Shown one piece after another: positions 11,842 through 23,650 of a DNA stretch of 64,000 bases. Position numbers and translations under genes: made by a program. Numbering within the stretch: the first letter of the stretch is position 1; every line of letters starts with the position of its first letter. Source of the DNA: Pleurostoma richardsiae (taxonomy: Eukaryota; Ascomycota; Sordariomycetes; Calosphaeriales; Pleurostomataceae); the NCBI GenBank assembly GCA_030052745.1, contig JANBVO010000035.1, forward strand, positions 62,001-126,000. The letters are read 5' to 3'. Under the pieces are notes generated by a model that did not search any database, was not told the origin of the DNA, and saw nothing but the letters and a program-made list of their open reading frames with translations.

Positions 11842-14800
11842 CTGCCGCTGCAGCCAACCCTACCCATCACATATCTCTTTCCGACGACATGGTCAGATGG
11901 CAGCACAATACAGGGTAGAGCAAGCGCTGCTTTACCACAAGTGAAGCCGAGGGCCTACGTATTCATCCTGCGATGCTGTCTGGTGACATTGTGGCGCTGT
12001 GCCTCCACATCCTCCCCTCGCTTCGCTAGTTGGGTAGATGAGGAGACGCACCATACTTCGCGGGGAGAGGCGACTAAAACAGTCCCAGCGGTGAGGAGCA
12101 TGTTATGTATTCAGCCTATAATGCCCTATAGGCGCCGAGACGGAACACGCTGCCGCCAGTCTCCGGCCATCTGATGCTCGCTCCGCGCCTTTGCCGTAGG
12201 CTTCGGCGGCACTACGCCGAGAAAACGTGGCTCCCGACGCTATTGCGTACTCGCACTACAGAAAACGGCCGTGTTATGGCCGATGGAATCAGACGAGGGC
12301 GAGAGAGAGTGCCAGAATGATGCGGAGGCGGCTCATCACGCACTTGTGCGACTCGCAGCTTACCTCACATTGTACTGGAATTGAAGCAGACAGACATGTG
12401 CTCCACGTCCTACTGAGCGTAGAAGACTTCTCCCCAATGCCCCCCAATGCCTCTCTGTGTGGATCGCCAGCACGTCTACTGTGTAGCCAGACCGCTCCAG
12501 CAGGCCAGGAAACAGGGGTTAAACGCAGGGTCCTGCGAGCACTATAGGACGCCCGCGCCTAGACTAGAGTGCGCGACGGGCATCGAGAGGGCGCTCTAAA
12601 TAACCCCGCACTCTACCTATCTGCAACGAGGAGCAGCGGGCTCACCGAGGCATCTCACCAGTCCCGACAGACGGAATGGTGAAGCGACGGCGGCCTTCTA
12701 TGGCCTACGTAGTATAGTCGGTCGTGATGCCGATCTCGCTTGACTTGCGAGTCATTTGTTTTGCGTTGACCATACGCACAATGCTGCTCCTCCCCCAACG
12801 GCCGGGTGGCGCTTGTCTCTATCCGTGCGCTGCCGTGGCAGTTGCTGGCGGATCCTCGACGGACGATTTTCAATGCCTGAAGCAGCGGCGTGGGCGGGTA
12901 GTCCCCCGTCAGTGTGTTTTCAAACTTCGAGGAAGCTGGGCTCGACGTCGCCAGTCTCGCCTGGGCCTAACATAACTGCCGTAGACGCAGACAGCTGGCC
13001 ACCCACATCGTGGCGTCTTGCAGCTGCCCTTGCCATGAAACAAGTTTGGTCGAACCCCTTCATGGACCGTCTGACCGCCTTCTTATCCTTCCATCACCAC
13101 CTCAGCGTCACAAGAGCGGTCTCGATGGTCTCACGATAGGTGGCCACGCGAGCGCAGCTCCCTCTCTCCCTGAACCCCTGAAGTGTCGGCTGGACCCTTC
13201 CCAGATAAGACTTTTAGCGGTTCTTCAATCGTCTGGTACTGCACCAGGCCTGCAGCGGGCATCTAGAAGCTTGGTTAGCTCGCCCGGGGGGCCACCGGGG
13301 GGCGCACCAATGGGAATAGCCGCAGATTGTCACGACTAAGACCAACGGGTGGATTTTGTCGGGTTGTCCCCCAAGTCCCCCAACAGGTCTCGCGGGCCGA
13401 AGGCCACAGATGGTGTGCCACGCAGGGCGGTCATATGCGGTAAGAGCTGAGCTGCTCGATTCGGGAAGTGAGACCGTATTCGTGCGGTGCGACTGCTGAT
13501 GGGGGAGGAGGAGCAAGGAGAAAGGAGACGAGAGTGGATGGAGGGCCACGCCGCCAGCAGGATGCGCCACCCTCCAGATGCAGGCCGAGTGGTTGGAGGT
13601 GGGGACATGGCGGTTTGTGTGGTGTGCTGCGTCTGCCAGCGTCGACGGACTCTCGAGCCATCGACGGCAGGGTGGGTTGCTTTGCAGGCTGTCTGGCTGT
13701 CTCTGGCAGGAGAATGGCTGGATGGGGCGCCCCGTCGATGTAGCGTACTGCGTAGACACAGTAGGTCGGTACGGGGTATCCCCTCGCTCGTATCTCCTCC
13801 GCTGTCGTGATGGCCGCTACGATAAGAGGCCGACATGGATGCGTTATCGATGGGACAAAGACGAGCGAAAGAGGAGCCCCCCCATCCATATTCGTGCTAT
13901 CTACCTTGCTACCTGCTACCCTAGTGTATGTTGCATGTACGGAGTAGTGCGCGACATATCTTAGCAACTTAGGTACTGTAGGTCGGTACTCCGTAGTAGA
14001 GCAGATAGAAAAGGCGAGAGACCCTATCGGACCCCTTCTTTTTTGATCTGACTTTCACTTTCCCCTGGATGCTTTTTTCCTACTCCTTCGTAAATGCTGC
14101 ATCAGGAGCGGGTTTTGCGTTGTTGAGAATCCTGGGTAGCCTCTACTCTTCAAGTCCCGTCTCTGCCAGCGGATATTCTGATTTGCGCAAGAGGTACGTA
14201 CCCGCGGTACTTTACACGTCTTATCGCGAGATCCAAGACGGGCACAGCCCAAAGAGGGGCGATAGTCGCTGATTCCTTTGTCGAACAGAAATCCTGCCCG
14301 GCCGATTATTCGCACCACGTCAGGAACGAGAACGCAGTTTCTATCTTTATCCGCCGACCAGGACCTGAACCTGCATGGAGCCTGATTCTCGAGAGCTTGC
14401 GAGCAACCTTCCAACCTTTCTCTCTTGAGTTTTGCGCGCAAGAAACTTGGAATTGCGAACCATAAACCAAAACCCTGTTGTCGCCATCGACCCCGCCTTG
14501 ATCGACAAGCGAAGCCAAAAAGCTTCCCTGACGCTCCTTTTGTGCCCTGCACGCCCACGCCGGAGCGACTGATTCTCCTGGTTCTTGCCTCATCGTCTGG
14601 ACTATTATGTCAATGGCGATTGCGGCCAAATAGGGGCCAGGCTCCACCTCCCACTGTGCGATCTCTCTCTCACCAATATCGCATCGTCTTTCTTTAGCAG
14701 TGGCTCGGTGTGGCAGGATATCCATTCAGCTACTATAGCCCCCACCCCACCAGCGCGAGATACGGGCTTCAGGGGCCCTCAGACAACGCCACTCGCTGCT

Positions 14801-14935
14801 GACCCGCGCTGCGACGCTCTCACTCGCACGAGGGCGGCCGTCGCCCTTGAGGCACGTTATACGTAGCACGCCGCTTCAATCTCCTCACACCCGACCGACC
14901 GTCTCCTCGAACAATTGTCCAGCTCAGCGGCTGCA
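11842..14935. other. Gene-poor intergenic DNA upstream of the F-box gene
   Basis: No credible gene is seen in about 3.1 kb. The last several hundred bases before 14936 should be the promoter and 5' leader of the F-box gene. A pair of inverted motifs, TACGGAGTA (13938-13946) and TACTCCGTA (13987-13995), lies about 0.95 kb upstream. Overlapping open frames on both strands at 13.2-14.0 kb have low-complexity, Arg/Ser/Pro-rich translations without motifs. Confidence 0.5.
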
Positions 14936-17057
14936 ATGAGCAATCCGCCAACACCCGGTGCCAGCATGGCTTCCGACATTACCGAGGAGGTCGATACCTT
15001 CAACGACAGCTTCAATGATACCTTCAACGATAGCGTCCTGCTAGATGGAGTGGAGGAGATCACACCGGACGCCCAGCCTAAGAGAAAGGGAAGGCAGAGA
15101 CTCCTCAGGGGTCTCCAGCGCATGTCTTCATCGCCATCTCTCGCCCAATTCGGTCGGGCCAGATCGTCGAGCAGTCCATACCATGGGCCCAGCAGCTTCT
15201 CCTGCGTGAGCTTGGCTTCAAGCTCATCGCCGTTCGGCCAGCCGAGTACCGGATCGTACTTTTCCCAGATGTCGAACGGGACCGCTTACAGCACCAACAC
15301 ATCGATTCCGGGCACTCCACGGCCCGATTCGCCATACTTCGATGGCATCGAGAAGGTCTTGGCCGTCCGAAAGGTCGACAACGTCGTCAATGCTGGCCTG
15401 TCCACCACGACCATCGCGATACCCGCCGTCCGGCCAAAGAAGCCGCCTTTCAACATCTGGGCGCACCTTCCTCACGAAATGAAGATATATGTGCTGTCCT
15501 TCCTCCAGCCCAAGGAGCTGGTGCGAGCATCGCGGGTGAATAAGGAGTTTTACAAGATATGCTTTGACGGTCAATTGTGGACCTGCTTCGACGCCTCTGA
15601 GTTCTACCAGGATATACCGGCCGAGTCTCTGGCAAAGATCATTGTTGCGGCCGGTCCATTTGTGAAGGACTTGAATCTCAGGGGCTGCGTCCAAGTTGAA
15701 CATTACAAAAGAGCGGAGGTCGTGGCTAAGGCATGCAGGAATCTGATCAATGCGACGCTAGAAGGCTGCCGGAATCTTCAGCGAACGACGTTGCATAGCC
15801 TCCTAAAGAGCAACGTGAAACTAGCTCATCTGAACCTGACGGGCTTGACGGCGGTCACTAATGTGACGTGCAAGATCATTGCGCAGTCCTGCCCGTCACT
15901 GGAGCTGTTCAATGTCTCCTGGTGCAAGCACATGGACGCACGCGGCATCAAGCTCGTTATAGAAGGCTGCAAGCAATTGAAGGATCTGCGCGCTGGCGAA
16001 ATCAGGGGCTTCGACAGCACGGAGGTCGCGCAGGTCATCTTCAGGACGAATAGATTGGAGAGGCTAGTCCTGACCAGATGCGAGGATCTGGATGACAACG
16101 CCCTCAGTACTATGATCCACGGCACTGACCCCGAGATGGACATCCTCACCGACTTGCCTATTGTCCCCCCCAGAAAACTGCGTCATCTGGATCTCAGCCG
16201 CTGCTCTGGCCTGACCACCCGCGGCGTCAAAACTCTCGGCCACTTCGTCCCCGACCTCGAGGGCCTGCAGCTGAGCGGCATCACCTCGCTGACCGACGAA
16301 GCCCTGGAGCCCATCCTGGCCACCTGCCCGCGGCTGACCCACCTTGAGCTGGAGGATCTCGCCGAGCTGACCAACTCGCTCCTCTCCGAGCACCTCGCCA
16401 AGTCGCCGTGTGTGCGCCATCTCGAGTACCTGTCCCTAGGCTACTGCGAGAACCTCGGCGACGCGGGCATGCTTCCCGTCCTCCGGAACTGCACGAGCCT
16501 GCGCTCTGTCGACCTCGACAACACCCGTATCAGCGACCTCTCCCTCGCCGAGGCGGCCTCCATGGTCCGCCAGCGCGCGGGCCGCACGACGGACCGCTCG
16601 GCCTCGCGTCGGTCTCAGCATGGCCGTCTACGACTGCCAGCACGTTACATGGACTGGCGTGCGAGAGGTTCTCAGCCGGAACGCAGAGATCAAGTCACCG
16701 CCGGCGCGGCGCTTCGACTCCGACAGCGACAGCTCGCCGGCCACACCGTCCTCGCCCTCCTTCCCCACCGAGATCATCGCCCTCAAGTGCTTCTACGGGT
16801 GGCAGATGACGGTCGACGAGCACACCAAGCGCGTCCTCAAGGGCGACCTGGCGGCGGCGGCGAGGCTGGAGCGCAAGTGGGCGGACTACATGCAGGCCAG
16901 CGAGGAGGCCGGCGCGGGAGGCGCGGGGATCCGGAGGCGGAGGAGGCGCGCGAGGGAGGCGCAGATGGCGCACGCGGACGAGGAGGAGGGCGGCGCGGGG
17001 GCGGGCGCCGGGGGCGGAAGGAGGAGGGCGAGGACGCTGGCTTGTATGGTTATGTGA
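14936..17057 (+). CDS. F-box protein with leucine-rich repeats, apparent frameshift
   Basis: The start is the ATG at 14936 (MSNPPTPGASMASDITEEVD). A Ser-rich N-terminus is followed by an F-box near residues 170-218 (core FNIWAHLPHEMKIYVLSFL) and then Cys-containing leucine-rich repeats of the AMN1/Grr1 type to about residue 545. Such proteins are substrate adaptors of SCF ubiquitin ligases: the F-box binds Skp1 and the repeats bind targets. Near 16604 the frame changes by one base. Upstream reads GRTTDRSA, and the conserved continuation RVGLSMAVYDCQHVTWTGV is in the next frame from 16605 to the TGA at 17055-17057. Reading on in the first frame gives an Arg-rich tail ending at 17104 that looks unnatural. 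A lost CC in a C-rich run, or one extra T, would explain it, so this is either an assembly error or a real mutation. No intron fits. The closest named relatives are probably S. pombe Pof2-like proteins. Confidence 0.85.
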
Positions 17058-17968
17058 GAGATGGAGTGGTCGTACTCCCCTCACGGGGAAGAAGGGAGGT
17101 GTGAACTGGTCGGATATAAGGAGTTTGTGGTTGACGACGCGCGAGTCGCATATGGATGAGGGAGAGCGTTGTGTTTCCATCTCGGAGTGATTGTTTTTCA
17201 TCGTTCGGTTCCGGGACAAGGGGATCTATCTCATGGACGGCAGGCAACAGACGTCTACATTGCTATTCTCTTGCTTCTCTCCTTTGTTCTAGATCTGGGT
17301 CCTTTTCTCACCAGTCCTTTCCCTAGGAGTGTCGGTGCACCATCTACGCTTAGGTTGCTGCAGCTAGACTTACTTGACGGCATTTACAATCTTCATTATC
17401 TCGTACGTATCCATCTTGTCTTTGTTCCAGGTCTCGATCAAGTGCTAGGCATCTTCCTCTTGCTCATGACATTGCTATCTCTCGCCTTGTGGTATCCAGA
17501 GGGGGTTCATGCTTCGGACGGCTTGGACGGAGGGGAGGACGTCTACGGAGGATGATGATTCGGTAGTTTGGCCGGGTAGCCCCTTGTGAGGAGGAACACA
17601 GAGCAACGGAGTTGACGGCCGACGCCAACTCAGTTAGTTCCCAGTAACGCAGAGAGTCTTACCCTGTGTCTGCTTCACGCGGTTGGAGGTTGAGTCCTGT
17701 AAAGCTCTGGCTTGCCGGTGTGTCGTGAGATCCCGCGCATCGTCGATGCGCCCTCGCTGTTGTATCTCTTCCTGTGCTCTCTCTCTCCATCAGTAACCCT
17801 CCTTCGACATTAGACTTTCGCCCATAGGATGTGCATATCCTACGCAATCGAATTCTGGCTCCGATCAGGCTCTGACAGGCTGAGGACTGCGTAACTGTGC
17901 TCGATCAGCCTGTGACATCGCGGCTTGCGCTGAACTCGGGGGGGACAAACTTGCCAGACTTTGGATGG
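17058..17968. other. Intergenic, 3' side of the F-box gene
   Basis: No gene is established. On the minus strand, about 17370-17440 gives an exon-like piece (IETWNKDKMDTYEIMKIVN) followed by a GTAAGT donor, and a possible next exon follows a CCTAG after 57 bases. No upstream exon could be found, so no gene is called. Confidence 0.4.
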
Positions 17969-18390
17969 CGGACTCGATTGCTTCGGTTCCCTGCCCGGAG
18001 GAAGTCTCCAGAGACCGTCACCCAGGCCAGACTCCCTTCTGTCTGTCCCCTACCCCGAAGGAAGTCCGCAAGGCAGTCCGTACCGGACTGAATTCATTCC
18101 TGTTCCTTCGCCCAGAGAAAGTCGTAAGACGTTTCCCCCCTGGCGGGCTGGACCTGTTCCTGCCTCTTGCCAAGGAGAAGCCAGTCGGAGATCACTGCCC
18201 AGATCGTTGTCCAAGGCGCTCCTCCGCCGACAGGAAGGAAGCAGGAACTCGCTACCAAAGACCGTGAGTCCTTCGTATCCTCTGACACTGAGGAAGTCCC
18301 CAGGCGATCCCTACCGGATTGAACTCCCTCTCGTGGCTTGGCCAGAGTAAGCCTGCAGGACATCACTGCCGGGAACCGGGTCGACATGGC
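17969..18390. repeat. Decayed tandem minisatellite, about 7 units of 55-60 bases
   Basis: A motif close to GAAGTCC recurs at 18001, 18061, about 18117, 18177, 18237, 18292 and 18347, so the period is 55-60 bases. Each unit also carries a stretch resembling GGACTGAATTC, then TTCCTGTTCCTTGCCCAGAG. Units two and six share TACCGGA(C/T)TGAA. Translated in one frame the repeat shows as reiterated PEEVSRD / PKEVRKA / PEKVVRR segments, but there is no start or conserved frame, so it is treated as non-coding. The divergence between units suggests an old array. Confidence 0.65.
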
Positions 18391-21300
18391 CCTCGTTCAT
18401 GACGGGTCGTCAGACCAGCGGGCAGCGAATTCCCGGTGACAGCTCGCTCGCTCGCGCAGTACGTGTGCGGCGCAGCCCACGCCGCCTGCAGCGGCCGTAT
18501 GCTCGTGCGGCGCACCCTCGCGTAGGCAGTGGCGACGCAGCGTGATGCAGCACCATGCACCTCACCGCCTGTCCCACGTACACGAAAGGTCCCCTAGATC
18601 CTGTGCGCGCGTGCGCGAGTCCCTACGTGCATGACCTGACGGGACGACCGCGCTCACATCGGATCATGTTACCACGGTTCAGCGGAGGCCGCCGAGGTTC
18701 TAGCCCGCCGCGGAGGGTCCTCTGCTTGCCGTTTCCAGCGTCCCGCGGGCCTGGCGGATGCTCGATTCGGCATGTCGACGGGGCGTCAAAGCGCAGGGTT
18801 GCTCTCCCTTTCGGCGACTCTTGTCCCCTTCGGGCCGCACAAGTGCGTGGACCTGCCGAGATCAGGTCAGGGTCCAGATGCCCCGTTGGCGATGATGTAT
18901 CATCTTGGAGCGTCTGCTCCTATCCACCCGGTGCTTACCTGGCGGGCAGGTTTCCGCCCTGACGGGTAAGGCTTCATTGACAGAATGTGACGCTTGTCGG
19001 TGGTTGTCCCCGCGTCCCGTAACGTTCCGTAGGTAGTATCGCGGAAGCAGGCGAAGGCTTCCCCGGGCAGCAAGGGACGAGACTCACCGTAGGACCCCGA
19101 TGGGGAAACACTTGTCTCCTTCGTGGGGCTGCCATCGCACCGCGCCGCGCTCATTGGGGCGGGTATGTGGCTGTACCGGGTGAAGAATAAGCTGTCGAAA
19201 GCATCGTGGAATGGACGGGTTAGGTTGACAGCTCAGAAAATGGCAGCCCTCACTAGAAGGTATCATGGCGACGGATAGGGGGTCACCGGGCCACGTCCAC
19301 TGCTCCCCGCACAGACACGGCGACGGGATATTCATCCAGCTTGACAGACAACGGAAGGCAGCGATCACCAATCGGTCCTTGATCCATTCCTGATTGCGGG
19401 GTGGTGTGATGTGCACAACCAACGACCTGTCTCGGTATACTCTTCGAACGCGGACCTGCGCAGGGTAGCTCATCGACCACGCCCGTTTGGGTGAGGTCCT
19501 CCAAGCACGATTTCAGCGCGCAAGGGCGCGAGCGATGTGACAGATCATACCGGCCAGACGGTAGTGTAGAGCACTAGCTAGAGCCGGGATGCTCGGGACG
19601 GTTCGCGAAGATCCCCTCGACGCTTTCGAAGGATGACAGACAATGACAGAGATCTCCGCAAGGATGCCCTCAAGGTTGCATCGAGACCACCATCACGGCA
19701 GCATCGCGGCATCGCGACTGTTGCATAGGCGACGGATCTGGTTTGTGCCAGCTGACCGAGGAGGCCACAGGAAACAGGTTACGAGAGCAATTGCGAGGTC
19801 AGTCATCCGGACACCTAAGCGAGATTGGCTCGTCTAGGCCGACTTCCTTCGAGTCTTCGATACATCACCTGGAGGACCCAGCTCATCTTTACGTGCGAAT
19901 GAGACCGATGTTACCTCACGAACCGTGCGGAGTTGGAGTCCCGCTGCTTTTTCTCATAGTTGATCCTTCGCGACCCGCGGCAAACCCAATTCGAGGACGC
20001 AACAGCCACGCCTTGGTCATGCTGCTGACGAAGTAGAAATCAAGGAAAGTCGCGGACTATTGTGAAGCCCGCAGCGACATCAACAAACCAGGTCAAGCGA
20101 TTCTGCGCCATCCTGCAAGAGAAGGGTTCTGCGACTTGTTGGCTGTTTGGGCTGGTGATGATCTGCATTTCTCACCGCTTGGGGCCTATCATGCCCAAGC
20201 GGAGTGGACTCCGATGGGGTCCTTCGCCTTGTAGATCGTGACTGACATTCCACCTTGCAGAAACTCTACGTCACGTCGACGATGATGGCTCTTGCAGACG
20301 GGACAGCAACGTGCTGAAACGCCAACCTACCAGCCACTCGCGCAGCCCTGTCGATATTGACATGGGCTGGCGACGAGAAGGCGTGCAATCACGGAGCCCG
20401 GGATGCCTCCGGGGCATTGCAATAGGTTTCCAGCGGGGAGGCTCTCACAGATAGGCGAGCTCGGGCGGTATGTGCAGAGGCTGCATGTCTGAATCTGACC
20501 ATGCTGGGGTTGCCGCAGCACGTTGCGATCCAAGGGTTTGTTCCCGGGCAATTTCCTGGCGTGCTCAGCCTGGCATGTTCGGCTCTTGTAGTCATGATAG
20601 TATCACGACATGAGTCCGTGAATATGACGAGTAACTTTTATCTCTCCTCTACACGCCTCGGTGCTGCGACCATGCACGACCTTGGCGAGGGATGGGAGAT
20701 ACGAGGTGGGAGGGTGACTGGAGGTCGATCTGAGGATTTTCAGCGCGTTCAACAGAGCTGGAGAGGAGGGGGACCACCCACCACGCCGTGGGGCATGCCT
20801 TTCCCTGCGTTCCCAGTGCCCTGGGAACAGCGAGTCTTCCAGACGTCATCACGATGTGGTGGCGGTCTCTCTCCCCGATCGTCGTGCCCCGTACAGATGC
20901 ACGTATTCAGCCTGATGATCTCGCCCCCAAGGATGAGTCTCTCCACTGGACCTGCTTGTTCGGCAGAGCAAGAGTATCACATGCATGCCCCTCCGCGAAG
21001 GTGAGGTCGCCGACCACTTGCTGCCGAATGCCACTGGTACCGAAGCAACGGGTTAGCGGTGGCAGGCTAGCTAACGCGAGGGGACGCCTGCCAGGGGTAC
21101 CGCGAGTCAGGTCCCGCCGGCGCGCATCTGCAGCCCGACAAATTGAGCGTTTCTTGCGTGCTCTGGCGGCTCGACCCCAGTCTTGCCAGATCGGGCATGC
21201 GGGTACGTGACGTGCGCGAGGCGTAGGGTAGTGTAGAGGCAGTCCGCAGCTGAAGATCTGCACCGTGATAACAGGATCGTACGATTTCTGCTGTGCCTTG

Positions 21301-22096
21301 GATGGATTTGGCAGTGAGCGGTACCGTTAGCCCGGGTCGCGTTCCTGTTTTCCCTGTCCTGCTGTCAGATTAAAGTTTTGCCGTGGTACAGCCGATTAGA
21401 TAAGGCGCCTGCCTCTCAGTGCGCCGGGCCTCCGGACTCTGACGGGAAGGGGCGTCCACGTAGCCCAGAGAGTACCTGAGGTTAGATGCCTACATAGGGA
21501 CGGCGTTAGAGCACGCCGTTCATACTGTAGTTATGTACGGAGTACGTTGCGCAGGTGCTGATGCACAGACTTGCGACGGTCGATCGCACAAGTCCCGATT
21601 CGTCGAGAAATCCTTCCCGAGTTGGACAAGTCTAGCGTAATGCGAGACAGGGGTAAAGGGAGGGAGGAGAGAGGAGATGCTCAGCGACGCAAGGCTAAGG
21701 AGGCCCGGAGCGGATAGTCCACCACCCGATGTCCTCGTTGTTGTTGATGATGATGACTAACAACATCCGACACTGTGGTGTTAGTGGGTACCTGCTGCGG
21801 CCATAGCAAGCGCTGCTATGCCGTGCCAGGCCGGGACAACATCGCTAGCACCGTTGTTAGCCTCCGGCCTCGGCTATGTGTGGAGCCGATGCGGTTGCCT
21901 GTGCTGACAGCAATTCCCGTCCGGCCTTACGATTCGAGCTCTTTACTATGTAATCGTGGTAGCGCACACCTCTCTTTACCCGCTGAAGGAGACGTACCCA
22001 GCTTGTCTGCCCAGTGCGTCAGGAACCGGAACACACCCGACACACCCCCGGGGACAGACCGCAAGAGCTATTGTGGAAATAAAGGGGAGAAACAAC
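18391..22096. other. Gene-poor intergenic DNA before the Tfc7-like gene
   Basis: About 3.7 kb without a convincing gene, tRNA or mobile-element signature. A TACGGAGTA motif lies at 21536-21544. The final few hundred bases should be the promoter of the next gene. Short open frames on both strands have no motif or family resemblance. Confidence 0.45.
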
Positions 22097-23650
22097 ATGA
22101 CACTAGAGGTCATCTACGTGACACGCCATGGGGTAGGCAAGCCTTCTTTCAGCTCCTTCTCTCTGCACGCCCACTCTTTACGGCGCCCAGGACATCTCAC
22201 CCTGCTACTCTGGCGACTGTCAGCAGATGGTGACGTTGCTTCCCGTGTGGCCCCAATAGCGGACATCCGTGTCCGTCGTCGCGGGCTCGTGGCCTCGCAA
22301 TCTTGCGGACACGTAATCCGACGCTGGTCCTCCTGCCCTTGCTGACTCAAGGGCAACGTATCTAGTTCCGCTCGAATTGGCTCGTCGATCCGTCGAGCGG
22401 AGGCTATACAGCATCCATTAAATCGCCGACGGGCATTCCCGCGGACCCGACCTTGACTGCCCACGGCGTCGGCCAAGCCAAAGAGTTGGCGGCGCACTTG
22501 CTGACCGTCGACCCGCCCGTCGAGCGAGTCTACTCCAGCCCTTACTACCGCTGCCTCCAGACGGTCGAGCCGTTTGTGGGCCTGAAGAACCAGGAACGAG
22601 AGGCCACCAAGCCGCAGCAGGCGACGCCGCCCCAGACACCGTTCCTGATCCGTGCAGAAACAGGACTCTCAGAATGGTACGGGTCTGCGCCGTTCGAGCA
22701 CCCTACCTCAGCCCCGCCGGAGGTGCTCAAGACCTTCTTCCCCGCCCTTGACAAGACTTACCCCCCTCTGGTCAAGCCCAACAGGATGGGCGAGACGATC
22801 GACCAGCTGCACGATCGGGTTGCGACAACTATGGACGGGCTCATCCGGCAGTGCGACGCAGAGGGCGTCCGTGCGGTCTTGCTGTGCTCTCATGCTGCTA
22901 CTATTATCGCGCTCGGGAGAGTCCTGACGGGATCTATGCCTGACAGCGTGGATGCCGAGGACTTTAGGGCTTTCACCTGCGGATTGACCGTGTACAGGAG
23001 GAATAAGACGACGAGGAGTACGCCGCGATTGGTTAAGGCACCGCAACGAAAACACGATGCAGAGCCGTTCCCTCGACCCAACCAAGGCAAGGCGACATCC
23101 CAAAGGGAGCCAGTGGCGCCGGAACCTGGCCCGGGAGATCAGATAGACGGACGGCAAAGCCAGGTTGTGCTCCTCAGACAAGCTCCATTGTCGTCTGACG
23201 AGTCTGCAAGCCATGCCGATCCCGGCAGATTTAGCGGCGATCCCCTTTCGCCTCAACCCGTGACCTGGAGAGGCGGAAAAGGAGTCGGGGATGGCTGGAC
23301 CTGCGAGGTCAATAGTGACTGTAGTTTCCTGAGTGGAGGCGAGGAAAGGGGCTGGTGAGTAGTTCCACACACACACTGATGTCCTCCACCACCCCAAGCC
23401 CCAAGCCCTTCCCGCTACCCGCTCGAGTGAGAATTGCCGTTTCCTCCCCTTGCGGTTCCTCTTCGGGTCCGAAAGAGCCACAAGCTGATGGAGGGATGCA
23501 AACAGGAGGTTCTCAGGTGACGAATCCTTCGGGATTGCATCTGGCCAGAGCGGCCTCTTGCAAGTCGATGCAGGCGTCGAGCTTGGTGTCGTCGTCGAGG
23601 GAAGCAGGGCTGAACAAAACCGCCACAAAACCGGGGATTCTCGACTGTAG
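22097..23650 (+). CDS. TFC7: Histidine-phosphatase-fold protein, TFIIIC subunit Tfc7-like
   Basis: Exons 22097..22132, 22366..23354 and 23506..23650 give 389 residues. The 12-codon first exon ends in the catalytic RHG motif (residues 10-12). A 233-base intron with a GCTGACTC branch site follows, and joining gives VTRHGFRSNWLVDP, the fungal signature of this group. The domain continues with IPADPTLTAHG, VYSSPYYRCLQT, the acidic region ETGLSEWYG and the second catalytic His in CSHAATIIALGR (about residue 188). The C-terminal part (GWTCEVNSDCSFLSGGEERGW, split by the last intron, then RFSGDESF) matches the domain found in TFIIIC small subunits. Yeast Tfc7 (tau55) is part of TFIIIC, which recruits RNA polymerase III to tRNA genes. 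The phosphatase residues look intact, so enzyme activity is possible. Some filamentous-fungal relatives are named only as phosphoglycerate mutase family. Confidence 0.86.

Noticed and set aside
13214-13967. Three overlapping minus-strand open frames of 166-181 codons
   Set aside because: All three frames are open at once because the DNA is GC-rich; translations are Ser/Pro/Arg/His-rich and motif-free.
21371-21470. Possible tRNA-like segment (AGATAAGGCGCCTGCCTCTCAG)
   Set aside because: No matching acceptor stem, no TTCRA-type T-loop at the right distance, and no B-box consensus.
22708-23628. 306-codon open frame on the minus strand
   Set aside because: It is antisense to the Tfc7-like gene, which has clean splice sites and conserved motifs; the antisense translation has none.
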